From contig CAZWXS010000048.1 in the NCBI GenBank assembly GCA_964638005.1, positions 1 through 16,897 of the forward strand: a DNA stretch of 16,897 nucleotides, given 5' to 3'. This document shows positions 1 to 7,179 of this stretch, one piece after another. Numbering within the stretch: the first letter of the stretch is position 1; every line of letters starts with the position of its first letter. A model generated the notes under the pieces. The model was not told the origin of the DNA. It made no database searches and worked only from the letters and a program-made list of their open reading frames with translations. The DNA comes from JAAYYM01 sp964638005 (GTDB taxonomy: Bacteria; Bacillota; Clostridia; Lachnospirales; Lachnospiraceae). The position numbers and the translations under genes were made by a program.

Positions 1-105
1 TAATTCCTTGGATCATGAATCACTACTAGCAATTCTTATCCTTGATCTGTTTCCAGACCGTTTTTACTGTTTTAGGTATTGTTTCTTTTCTGAAATCTCA
101 TTTTT

Positions 106-127
106 GGATTCGTTGGAATCCTTTTTT
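106..127 (+). terminator. Hairpin with T-tract, terminator-like on the plus strand
   Basis: GGATTC (106-111) and GAATCC (116-121) pair around a GTTG loop, and six T follow at 122-127 on the plus strand. This has the form of an intrinsic terminator for plus-strand transcription. No plus-strand gene is visible, so it may instead be a structural element of the minus-strand rRNA leader, where it would be followed by A residues and would not terminate. Confidence 0.3.
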
Positions 128-144
128 GAATTTTCAGGGTTGGT

Positions 145-170
145 TTATACTGTTTAGTTATCAAGGTACA
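145..170 (-). promoter_or_regulatory. boxA-like antitermination element of an rRNA leader
   Basis: On the minus strand the segment reads TACCTTGATAACTAAACAG in its core. It resembles the boxA region of Bacillus and clostridial rRNA leaders, whose form is roughly TTCTTTGAAAACTAAACA. In such leaders boxA RNA binds NusB-NusE and keeps polymerase from stopping early in the untranslated rRNA. It lies about 30-50 bases downstream of the predicted P2 start, a suitable place. Recognition is by resemblance only. Confidence 0.55.
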
Positions 171-204
171 TTTGGTGTTGCCTTTCGTTACACGCAACTT
201 GTAT

Positions 205-233
205 ATAATATCATGCGTATTTTACAAAGTCAA
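205..233 (-). promoter_or_regulatory. Promoter P2 (SigA type) with A-tract UP element, rRNA leader
   Basis: On the minus strand, -35 TTGACT (233-228), a 17-bp spacer and -10 TATTAT (210-205) are seen. A TG dinucleotide one base before the -10 gives an extended -10. Just upstream (about 234-267) lies a run of A residues broken by single T, which resembles an UP element that binds the alpha subunit of RNA polymerase. The predicted start is near 198, at the foot of the leader hairpin. The strength and position suit a stable-RNA promoter. Confidence 0.7.
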
Positions 234-279
234 TACCTATTTTTTATTTTTTTAAAAACTTTCGTTTTTAACAAAATAA

Positions 280-334
280 TTCCACCCATTATCATCGCCT
301 ACCATCTTGAAAAGGCTTCTCTTCACGGGTGGAA
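280..334 (-). ncRNA. Possible short structured transcript or attenuator after P1
   Basis: TTCCACCC (334-327 on the minus strand) pairs perfectly with GGGTGGAA (287-280). The 39-base interior has an inner GCCT/AGGC pairing. The outer arm begins at the predicted start of P1 and is followed by the T-rich stretch TTATTTTGTT. The element could be a terminator for read-through from yfhO, an attenuator on P1, or a very short stable RNA. No known RNA family was recognised. The hairpin is certain as sequence; the role is not. Confidence 0.35.
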
Positions 335-338
335 CTAC

Positions 339-368
339 ATTATAGCACCGGTTTTTCAGACTTGTCAA
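339..368 (-). promoter_or_regulatory. Promoter P1 (near-consensus SigA), upstream of rRNA leader
   Basis: On the minus strand, TTGACA (368-363), an 18-bp spacer and TATAAT (344-339) are both perfect hexamers. TG sits one base before the -10 (TGCTATAAT), an extended -10. The -35 box begins ten bases after the yfhO stop codon, so no terminator separates them. The predicted start is about 332, at the foot of the hairpin at 280-334. With P2 it would form the tandem promoter pair common before rRNA operons. Confidence 0.75.
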
Positions 369-377
369 CGTGTTTTT

Positions 378-2948
378 TTATTGTTTTTTCGGCCTTTTAT
401 TGGTAATTATCAGAAGTGTGCAACATATTGAAATAATTGAAATAATAACCCCTATATATAGTCCTCTCGGAATATATTTTATTTCTACAAAATGTTCTCC
501 CGGAGCAATCTCAATTGCCATAAGTGCATCTATGACCTCAAATGTCTCTGTATTCTTCCCATCAACTGTTACCGTCCAGTCCTTTTCATACGGAACAGAA
601 AACATCAGATACGGATTGCCTTGAGTCATGGTTACGGTTCCTTCTAAGTGCGAACTTGATATTTTTGTCGGATTCCATCCGTTGATTTCTGATTGTTGAT
701 ACCAATTGATCAATGCTTCTTTATTTTCATAATAGAAATAGGCATTGTCTATGATCATGGAATCTCCCGTCAATGATAAACGTACCGTAACGTTCTCTCC
801 CGGTTTATATCTTCCGAATTCAGTTATATCCCAATTGTATTGTGAAAAATAGGAGCCTCTGTTATCGCTTCCATTGATGATAAGGTCTGCTTCCTGAAGG
901 CCGGATGCTGTAAAATACAGATATACCAGTTCTTCTCTGTCAATGGCAAATTCATATTCAATATACGCTTCTTGATCCGGGTTCTTCTTTGTATATGTTG
1001 TTCCGTCCTGTGACAGATTTACGAGCTGTACATTGGCTGCATCGATTTTTGTATATATCTTATTGTTTTTAGATGTAAAACTGTCAGCAATTTCATTTTG
1101 TATTTCAAAAGGATCCGTCGACTGCATATCTACATCCCTTATGTCTTCGGTAATGCCAAACCCAAGTGGCAACACATAAGGATTTTCAAATACCCAGTAT
1201 CCTTCCCCACTTATAATGATAGGATATGGCTTCCCATGAGCATCAAATTGTGAAAGCAGATATTTGATACCAAGAAAACAATCCGCAAAGGTCGTACTGC
1301 CGTCATTATAAAATACCCAGTTTCCGTTATTTCTGAATCCAAGCTTTCCAAGAAATTCTTTGGTGACTTCTTTTTGAGTTGAACTAAAATGGGACAGACC
1401 GTTAAATCCATACCCCATGGCATCATTGTGCGTCCTGCGGAAGTTCTTCTCCATCCTGTAGAAGGAAGGGTCATATTCTTGAATGGCATTGACTCCCTCT
1501 TCGGCATAGGCTGTAAACTTTGTATATTCCTCTTCCACAACACTGTCATAGGATCCGATGGAGTGTACTGCATTTGCCGTAATATCTGTGCATTGCAGTA
1601 TCAACAATGCTATCAGAAATATCTTCTTTCCCTTTTGGTTATGAAAATAGGCATATGAGGTCAGTATGATAAATACAAGTATAATTGCATTAACAACTAC
1701 CGTCCTCAAACCTACAAATGTATGCTTTGTCATCAGTAAATATACCGAGTAAATCACAAAAACAACTGTTATCGGCAGATATTCTTTAAACTTGATTTCC
1801 TGTTCCCTTGCTGTTTCAAAACCACAGTATGCAAAATGCAATAACAGAAAACTGAATATATAGGAGTACCGATACGGAAATCCAATCGGCTCACTCAATC
1901 CGTGCCATATGAGATCCAGTGCATATATATAGAAACAACCGAGCATCACCATCAGTAAAAGGAATGACAGAATGCGCTCCTTTCGATTGATCTTCTTATT
2001 ACACAAATAGATAAAAACAAAAATAACCGCCGTCAGTCCTGCATAGATCAAAGGTCTTCCATTTGAAATATTTCCGTCAAATGCCATCGTATACAAATTT
2101 GAAAACAAATCTGTCATTATGAATTTTCTGCTAATCTGAAAATTAGGCATACCGGAACTTCCCTTTTCGCCTGAAAGGGACAAAAGAGTCGGTATCAAAT
2201 TAAAAGCTGTCAAACCAACAGCCAATATCCCCGAGAGGACAAAAGCAGTGATCCGATCCTGATACTCTTTTATCTTCCGAATGCTGCCCATTTCCAAAAG
2301 CAAATCATAAACAAAGAATATGACCGAAAAAAGACATGCCATATAACCCATATAATAACAAGTCAGTATAGACACTGCCAATGAGATAATGAATGTTTGT
2401 TTCTGTTTTGGATTCTTTACGAGTCTATGGATTCCTAATATGACCAATGGAAATATCGCAATATTGAAGAAATAGATCGTCAAATTCATGTAGGCCACAT
2501 ACATTCCGATAAATGCATATGCCGTAGAAAAAATCACAGATGAGAAATGAGGTTTATGAATATGATTTAAGTAATAATTGAATATAAAGCCCGCAAAGCC
2601 TGCTTCTAAAACGACCATGACCAAAACACCGACCGGCAGCATTTCTCTTGAAAAAAACAAAAGAATCAGGTTGAAGGGATTTTGCAGATAATACGCACAG
2701 AATCCTATCGCATCTCCGCCCAGACTTTTAGAAAATGTATAAAAGAAATCATTATTGCCAAAAATAATGGATTTGAAATACTCATAATAATCCAGAAACT
2801 GATATCGTAAATCCGCAACCAAAATAGACCTGGTTCCAAACGGATAGGTTCCGAGAATCACATAAACCAGCAGCATCAGAATTGCCGGTATCAGAAATGC
2901 TGCAATATAATATTTTGCAAGTTCTCTTTTTTCGGCTGTCAGTTTCAT
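378..2948 (-). CDS. yfhO: YfhO-family multispanning membrane protein (copy 1)
   Basis: An 856-residue integral membrane protein of the YfhO family, large GT-C-fold-like proteins. In Bacillus subtilis YfhO acts with the lipid-linked sugar transferase CsbB to add sugars to lipoteichoic acid outside the cell. Here a first hydrophobic helix lies at about residues 13-33. An outside loop with acidic residues follows (ADLRYQF), then many hydrophobic segments to about residue 455. A large extracytoplasmic domain runs to about 825, and a last membrane helix sits near 832-850 before a short basic tail. Conserved blocks shared with the neighbouring paralogue include GFPYRY (about 357) and RTHNDAM (about 506). 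The ATG has GAGG nine bases upstream. The gene lies between the tRNA-Ser terminator and promoter P1. The sugar and acceptor cannot be told from sequence. Confidence 0.88.
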   Translation of the reverse strand: MKLTAEKRELAKYYIAAFLIPAILMLLVYVILGTYPFGTRSILVADLRYQFLDYYEYFKSIIFGNNDFFYTFSKSLGGDAIGFCAYYLQNPFNLILLFFSREMLPVGVLVMVVLEAGFAGFIFNYYLNHIHKPHFSSVIFSTAYAFIGMYVAYMNLTIYFFNIAIFPLVILGIHRLVKNPKQKQTFIISLAVSILTCYYMGYMACLFSVIFFVYDLLLEMGSIRKIKEYQDRITAFVLSGILAVGLTAFNLIPTLLSLSGEKGSSGMPNFQISRKFIMTDLFSNLYTMAFDGNISNGRPLIYAGLTAVIFVFIYLCNKKINRKERILSFLLLMVMLGCFYIYALDLIWHGLSEPIGFPYRYSYIFSFLLLHFAYCGFETAREQEIKFKEYLPITVVFVIYSVYLLMTKHTFVGLRTVVVNAIILVFIILTSYAYFHNQKGKKIFLIALLILQCTDITANAVHSIGSYDSVVEEEYTKFTAYAEEGVNAIQEYDPSFYRMEKNFRRTHNDAMGYGFNGLSHFSSTQKEVTKEFLGKLGFRNNGNWVFYNDGSTTFADCFLGIKYLLSQFDAHGKPYPIIISGEGYWVFENPYVLPLGFGITEDIRDVDMQSTDPFEIQNEIADSFTSKNNKIYTKIDAANVQLVNLSQDGTTYTKKNPDQEAYIEYEFAIDREELVYLYFTASGLQEADLIINGSDNRGSYFSQYNWDITEFGRYKPGENVTVRLSLTGDSMIIDNAYFYYENKEALINWYQQSEINGWNPTKISSSHLEGTVTMTQGNPYLMFSVPYEKDWTVTVDGKNTETFEVIDALMAIEIAPGEHFVEIKYIPRGLYIGVIISIISICCTLLIITNKRPKKQ

Positions 2949-3002
2949 GAATCGTTTCCTCTTCCATTACCTTATCACATAATCAAAAATATTTCCTTAA
3001 AT

Positions 3003-3030
3003 AAAAAAATAATCTTTTATAAAAAGATTA
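3003..3030 (-). terminator. Intrinsic terminator of the tRNA-Ser gene
   Basis: On the minus strand TAATCTTTT (3030-3022) pairs with AAAAGATTA (3018-3010) around a three-base loop, and seven T follow (3009-3003). It lies 22 bases past the tRNA 3' end and would also end any transcript reading through from the upstream yfhO. Confidence 0.75.
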
Positions 3031-3052
3031 CTTTTTATCGGTACTGATGAAA

Positions 3053-3140
3053 CGGAGAAAGAGGGATTTGAACCCTCGCGCCGGTCACCCGACCTACACC
3101 CTTAGCAGGGGCGCCTCTTCAGCCTCTTGAGTATTTCTCC
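3053..3140 (-). tRNA. tRNA-Ser (anticodon GCU)
   Basis: An 88-base class II tRNA. The acceptor stem pairs GGAGAAA (3140-3134) with TTTCTCC (3060-3054), and G at 3053 is the discriminator. The D arm is CTC/GAG. The anticodon stem CGCCC/GGGTG holds one G-U pair, with loop CTGCTAA and anticodon GCT at 3106-3104. A long variable arm (GGTC/GACC) is diagnostic of serine or leucine tRNA, and the T arm is GAGGG-TTCAAAT-CCCTC. The anticodon GCU reads AGC and AGU. No 3' CCA is encoded; TTT follows the discriminator, so CCA must be added by the nucleotidyltransferase. The gene sits alone between two yfhO paralogues with its own promoter and terminator. Confidence 0.97.
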
Positions 3141-3196
3141 ATTCGATACTGAATTCCTGTTTACCTATGCAATTCTCGCCATATGACGCAAAAATT

Positions 3197-3225
3197 ATTA
3201 TACTAAAGGGATATTACTTTGTCAA
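3197..3225 (-). promoter_or_regulatory. Consensus SigA promoter of tRNA-Ser
   Basis: On the minus strand, TTGACA (3225-3220), a 17-bp spacer and TATAAT (3202-3197) form a perfect consensus promoter. The start is expected near 3190, giving a leader of about 50 bases before the mature tRNA 5' end at 3140. The TGA inside the -35 box is also the stop codon of the upstream yfhO. Confidence 0.88.
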
Positions 3226-5906
3226 ATCAATTTTAATTCAACATAATCTGTGTCTTCCCCTTGTTCCTTTTTCTCTTCTTCCGTTTTTTCTGTTTTTATT
3301 TTTTTGTTATGCAGGAAAATGAAGTATAAACAAATCAGCAGCGCTGCTGCGGAAATCACTGTTCCGACTATAATACCCTGTGGAACATATACCATTTCTA
3401 TTGTATGCTCTCCCTGAGATATCGGAACTGCCATCAGTGCATCAAATACCATCACCGGTGCCACTCTGCTTCCGTCAATCTTAATCTGCCATCCTGTTCC
3501 CATAGTTTGTCCGTTTACATGAACGGATGCCGCTTCATACGGTATTGTAAAGAGCAGATAATCGCTGTCTTCAATCTTTATGGTTCCCGAAATGTGTGAA
3601 TCTGATACTTGTTTCAGATCTGCAAGATCCGATGCTGCCTGTTGATACATCTGCGCAATTGCTTCTTTGTCCTCGTAATAGAAGTAGGCGTTTCCAAGAT
3701 GAATGGCGTCTCCTTTGACACCTAACTGCACCGAAACAGTATCTCCCTCTTGAAATGATCCTATTTCTATGATATCCCACTTGGTATCTGAAAAGTAATT
3801 ACCGAACCAGACTCCATTGACCGTGATATCCGCAGCTTGTCTTTCCGGTGCTTCAAAAAATAAATAAACCGGCCGGTTATTTATAATATCCAATTCATAT
3901 TCGATATATGCTTCCTGATCAGTTTGTTTCCTCGTATACTTTTGATAATTACCGTCTGTCGCTTCCTCCAGATTAACCAATTCACGCTCCGTGAGTGTAA
4001 CCTCAGAATAAATATCGTTTTTCTGATTATCAAATATACTCGCCATTTCATTTTGCAGTTCAAAAGAATTTTTCTCTGTCATGTCAATGGAAAGGGCTTT
4101 TTCTTTGACACCAAATGCAAACGGTAATGCGTATGGATTTTGATATACATATTTTTTATTTTTTTCGTAAATCATTTCATATGGCTTTCCTGTTGCATCA
4201 TATTTTGAAATATAATATTTTACACCAAGGAAACAATCTGCAAAAGCTGTGCCGCCCTCATCATAATAAGCCCATAGTCCGAAATTCCGAAATCCTAGCT
4301 TCTCCATAAATTGTTTCACATAATCCTTTTCGCAGGAACTGGAATGAGATAATCCCTTGTAGTTAAACTGCATGGCATCATTGTGTGTTCTCTGAAAAAT
4401 CTTTTCCATACGATACAAAGAAGTATCCTGTGTTTTAACATAATCGATCACAGGTGCTACTTGTTTCACATATTCACTATATTCCTGCATTGGAACATAA
4501 TCTGTATATTGCTTGACAGAAGTAACTGCATTCGCAGACAGATCCGCAATCTGAATTGCCAGTAATGCAAACAGCCAAATTTTCTGTGACCATTTTTGAT
4601 ATAAGACACCATAAATCATGACTGCCATAATAAGCAAAAGAATTGCATCGAATACGATGCTTCGGAACACTAAGGCACTGTTATTTGTTATAAACAAATA
4701 ACAGGAATACAGAACGAAAACTCCTGCTATTCCAAGGCACTCCTTGATTCGCGGTCGGCTGCAGAAATCAGAAAATCCCTTATATGCAACATGCAGCAAC
4801 AAAAAACTAAAATAAAAAGCATATCTGTAAGGAAACCCAACTGGTTCATTAAAACCGTGCCAAATCACATCAAATGTATGAATATAAAAGCATACCAACA
4901 TCGTACAAAGGAATATAAAGGTTATGATTTTCTCTTTTTTTGATATCTCTTGACTGAAAAAAAAGAAGAAAACAAACACTGCTGCCAAAATACCGACGTA
5001 TATGAACGGAAGATTATCATTGGATGTATTTCCGTCATACATATTGGAGTATAATTTTGAAAAAGCATCCATCATACGAAAATTTCTATAGAAAGATAAC
5101 GTAGATTCCGTCGGAATATCTTTTTGTCCTCGTAACGAAAACACAACCGGAATGATATCAAACGCTGTCAGCAATACTCCCAATATCGATGATATCAAAT
5201 AGGAATATATGTGTTTGGAATAATCTTTGATCTTGCGAAAACTTTCTGAATTTGTGAACAAAAGATACAGAAAAAACAATAGTGAAAATATACACAGCAT
5301 ATATCCAATATAGTAGTTACACAGTATGGAAAGTGCCAGTGTAATAATGTAAAGCCATTTATCCTTATAGTCTTTGATGATCTTGTGAATTCCGAGGATA
5401 ACCAGCGGAAGCAAAATAATATTACAAAAATAAATTGGCAGAGTAATATAGGCAAAAACATATCCCATAAAAGCATACGCCAGCGAAAATAAAATAGATT
5501 TTTCGGAAGGACTGTTTGTCCTGTTAAGATAAAAACAAAAAGAAAGACTGCTGCAAGCCACTTGTAATATGATCATTACCCATATTCCCAACGGTAAAAT
5601 ATCATTTGGAAATAGAAGCAGAATCAGTAAAAAAGGATTTTGAAGATAATAGGCACTAAAACCTATCATATCTCCGCCAAGATTTTTACTGAAAGTATAA
5701 ATCAGATTATTATCACCGGCTATGATGGTTTTAAAATATGCAAAATAGTCGTTGAATTGTTTATTCATATCAGAAATCAGTATCGTTCTTTCTCCAAAAG
5801 GATACATTCCTAAAAGCAAAGATATTCCTGCCATCATAACAATCGGTATGATAAAAGAAAGAAGATAGATCCATCTGATTTGTTTTTTTGAAATTGTCAT
5901 CTGCAT
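3222..5906 (-). CDS. yfhO: YfhO-family multispanning membrane protein (copy 2)
   Basis: An 894-residue paralogue of the other YfhO protein in this window, probably another membrane-bound enzyme or helper that decorates cell-surface polymers with sugars. The layout matches: a first helix at about 12-32, an outside loop with SDMNKQF, a bundle of hydrophobic segments to about 455, GFPYRY near 359, RTHNDAM near 508, a long outside domain, and a last helix near 840-862. It differs by an insertion in the outside domain at roughly 797-823 and by a charged Lys/Glu tail of about 30 residues after the last helix. The first ATG has GAGGA eight bases upstream and is preferred to the ATG two codons on. 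It starts 19 bp after plsC, so the two are likely co-transcribed, and its TGA stop lies inside the tRNA-Ser -35 box. Confidence 0.88.
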   Translation of the reverse strand: MQMTISKKQIRWIYLLSFIIPIVMMAGISLLLGMYPFGERTILISDMNKQFNDYFAYFKTIIAGDNNLIYTFSKNLGGDMIGFSAYYLQNPFLLILLLFPNDILPLGIWVMIILQVACSSLSFCFYLNRTNSPSEKSILFSLAYAFMGYVFAYITLPIYFCNIILLPLVILGIHKIIKDYKDKWLYIITLALSILCNYYIGYMLCIFSLLFFLYLLFTNSESFRKIKDYSKHIYSYLISSILGVLLTAFDIIPVVFSLRGQKDIPTESTLSFYRNFRMMDAFSKLYSNMYDGNTSNDNLPFIYVGILAAVFVFFFFFSQEISKKEKIITFIFLCTMLVCFYIHTFDVIWHGFNEPVGFPYRYAFYFSFLLLHVAYKGFSDFCSRPRIKECLGIAGVFVLYSCYLFITNNSALVFRSIVFDAILLLIMAVMIYGVLYQKWSQKIWLFALLAIQIADLSANAVTSVKQYTDYVPMQEYSEYVKQVAPVIDYVKTQDTSLYRMEKIFQRTHNDAMQFNYKGLSHSSSCEKDYVKQFMEKLGFRNFGLWAYYDEGGTAFADCFLGVKYYISKYDATGKPYEMIYEKNKKYVYQNPYALPFAFGVKEKALSIDMTEKNSFELQNEMASIFDNQKNDIYSEVTLTERELVNLEEATDGNYQKYTRKQTDQEAYIEYELDIINNRPVYLFFEAPERQAADITVNGVWFGNYFSDTKWDIIEIGSFQEGDTVSVQLGVKGDAIHLGNAYFYYEDKEAIAQMYQQAASDLADLKQVSDSHISGTIKIEDSDYLLFTIPYEAASVHVNGQTMGTGWQIKIDGSRVAPVMVFDALMAVPISQGEHTIEMVYVPQGIIVGTVISAAALLICLYFIFLHNKKIKTEKTEEEKKEQGEDTDYVELKLI

Positions 5907-5925
5907 AGCAGTAGTCCTCGAACTT

Positions 5926-6633
5926 TTATTTTTCGTACTTTTTGATTGTCTCGTATATCTTTTCTTTTACCATTTTGGCTATATCCACAGATTTCATCCC
6001 TGCATATTCCTCATAGGAGATGGGAGGAAGATAGTGTATCTGAACAGTCACGGGTTGTGTCGTATTTTCATCAAACGGCTTATAAGAATCAATCAAAGCA
6101 ATTGGAACAATCGGACATTTTGCATTCATAGCGGCTTTAAAGCTGCCTCCTTTAAATTCCAACAACTCATTTTTGTTTCTGGTGCGGGTTCCTTCTGCAA
6201 AAATAACATAATTTCTTCCCGCTTTGACTTCCGCCGTCATCTGATTGATTACCTTGAGTCCCTGTCGGATATCATCCCGATCTATCAATTGTCCCTGCAG
6301 ACATCGAATGACCTGCTTTAACAAAATCACATTCCCGACTTCTTTTTTCATAACAATGCCAAACGGATTAGGACAACTCTCAATCAATCCTAAGACATCA
6401 TAAAGGCCCTGATGGTTCGGGAACATAATAAATCCGTTTTGTTTTGGAATATTTTCTACACCAAAGGATGCAATTGTAACACGCCCTGCTTTATTTGCCT
6501 GAATTGTTGTTTTCCTCACAAGGGCATATCTTTGTTCTTCTGTATATTTATCATGCTTTCCATACCAATCTATCTTTATGATATAATAAATCGCCCTGAA
6601 AAACATATGAAAAACCATACGGGCTATTCTCAT
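5926..6633 (-). CDS. plsC: 1-acyl-sn-glycerol-3-phosphate acyltransferase family protein (PlsC-like)
   Basis: A 235-residue protein of the PlsC/LPLAT family, which moves an acyl chain to position 2 of lysophosphatidic acid to make phosphatidic acid at the inner face of the membrane. The four family blocks are present: NHQGLYD with the HX4D catalytic pair (His74, Asp79), EGTRTR at 147-152 for phosphate binding, KGGSFKAA near 161, and IVPIALID near 175. A hydrophobic and amphipathic N-terminus (about 1-20) could hold it to the membrane. Its ATG overlaps the TGA of the fumarase beta gene (ATGA), with GGAG within that gene as ribosome site, so translation is likely coupled. Family membership is strong; the exact lysolipid substrate is inferred. 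Confidence 0.9.
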   Translation of the reverse strand: MRIARMVFHMFFRAIYYIIKIDWYGKHDKYTEEQRYALVRKTTIQANKAGRVTIASFGVENIPKQNGFIMFPNHQGLYDVLGLIESCPNPFGIVMKKEVGNVILLKQVIRCLQGQLIDRDDIRQGLKVINQMTAEVKAGRNYVIFAEGTRTRNKNELLEFKGGSFKAAMNAKCPIVPIALIDSYKPFDENTTQPVTVQIHYLPPISYEEYAGMKSVDIAKMVKEKIYETIKKYEK

Positions 6634-7178
6634 CTTCGATACTCCTTAATTGCTGTTTCATACAAATCATTTCCCTCGGAATCAATCACTACAATAACAG
6701 GAAACTTTTCTACCTCCAGCTTTCGGATTGCTTCTGTTCCAAGATCATCATAGGCGATTACTTCCGAAGCCTTTATCTTCTGTGATAACAGGGCGCCTGC
6801 TCCGCCGACTGCCGCAAAATATACGGCACCATTTCTCATAATGGCGTCTTTGACTGCCTGTGTGCGTTTTCCTTTTCCAATCATACCCTTTTGTCCGAGA
6901 TCAAGCAAAGTAGGTGCATACTTGTCCATTCTGCTTGCAGTCGTCGGTCCCGCAGAACCAATGGGACGTCCTTCTCTGGCCGGTGACGGTCCCATATAAT
7001 AAATGATATTATGAGCCAAGTCCAACGGTAATTCTTTCCCTGCCTCTATTGCTTCATACATTCTCTTATGCGCAGCATCTCTGGCTGTATAAATTGTTCC
7101 GGTAATATATACATAATCACCGGCTCTTAATCTTAGCGCATCTTCATCTGAAATAGGTGCTTTGATATATTGATCCAT
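6630..7178 (-). CDS. Fumarate hydratase class I, beta subunit (Fe-S hydro-lyase)
   Basis: A 182-residue protein matching the C-terminal half of iron-sulfur class I fumarases and tartrate dehydratases (FumB/TtdB type). It forms the swivelling domain that closes over the alpha-subunit cluster and binds substrate. Family blocks seen are ITGTIYTARDAAHKR (about 25-39), GPSPAREGRPIGSAGPTT (about 63-80), SRMD (82-85), GMIGKGKRT (about 98-106) and the glycine-rich YFAAVGGAGALLS (about 120-132). The ATG lies one base past the alpha-subunit stop, with AAGGAG inside the alpha gene as ribosome site. The enzyme interconverts fumarate and malate; L-tartrate dehydratase is a possible alternative because the two families are close. 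Confidence 0.9.
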   Translation of the reverse strand: MDQYIKAPISDEDALRLRAGDYVYITGTIYTARDAAHKRMYEAIEAGKELPLDLAHNIIYYMGPSPAREGRPIGSAGPTTASRMDKYAPTLLDLGQKGMIGKGKRTQAVKDAIMRNGAVYFAAVGGAGALLSQKIKASEVIAYDDLGTEAIRKLEVEKFPVIVVIDSEGNDLYETAIKEYRR

Positions 7179-7179
7179 C

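Larger units (their letters stand above)
1..198 (-). other. Probable rRNA operon leader (5' part of a pre-rRNA)
   Basis: This stretch has no credible protein gene. Read on the minus strand it starts at the predicted start of promoter P2 (about 198) and runs off the window at position 1. It holds a leader hairpin (GTTGC/GCAAC arms, 177-181 and 194-198), a boxA-like element at 145-170, a hairpin at 106-121, and a hairpin at 44-59 with six paired bases closed by a GAAA tetraloop. This series of promoter, boxA and small hairpins is what precedes 16S rRNA in Firmicutes. The 16S gene itself is not in the window, so the identification is inference. A leader for a tRNA cluster is the main alternative. 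Confidence 0.6.

Noticed and set aside
1..45. Resemblance of part of the left edge (GCTAGTAGTGATTCATGATC on the minus strand) to the 3' region of 16S rRNA
   Set aside because: Only a short partial likeness, in the wrong place relative to the promoters and boxA, with no flanking 16S sequence.
42..431. Open frame of 129 codons on the plus strand at the left edge
   Set aside because: Its sequence is low-complexity and hydrophobic, it overlaps two strong minus-strand promoters and the end of yfhO, and it has no ribosome site. It is a chance frame.
1211..1573. Alternative-frame open frames within the yfhO, fumarase and gyrase genes
   Set aside because: They lie wholly inside genes with clear family motifs, lack ribosome sites and show no recognisable protein features.
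2949..3002. Possible promoter for yfhO copy 1 in the gap after the tRNA terminator
   Set aside because: Only a weak TGTGATAAG extended -10-like match without a convincing -35 was found, too little to annotate.
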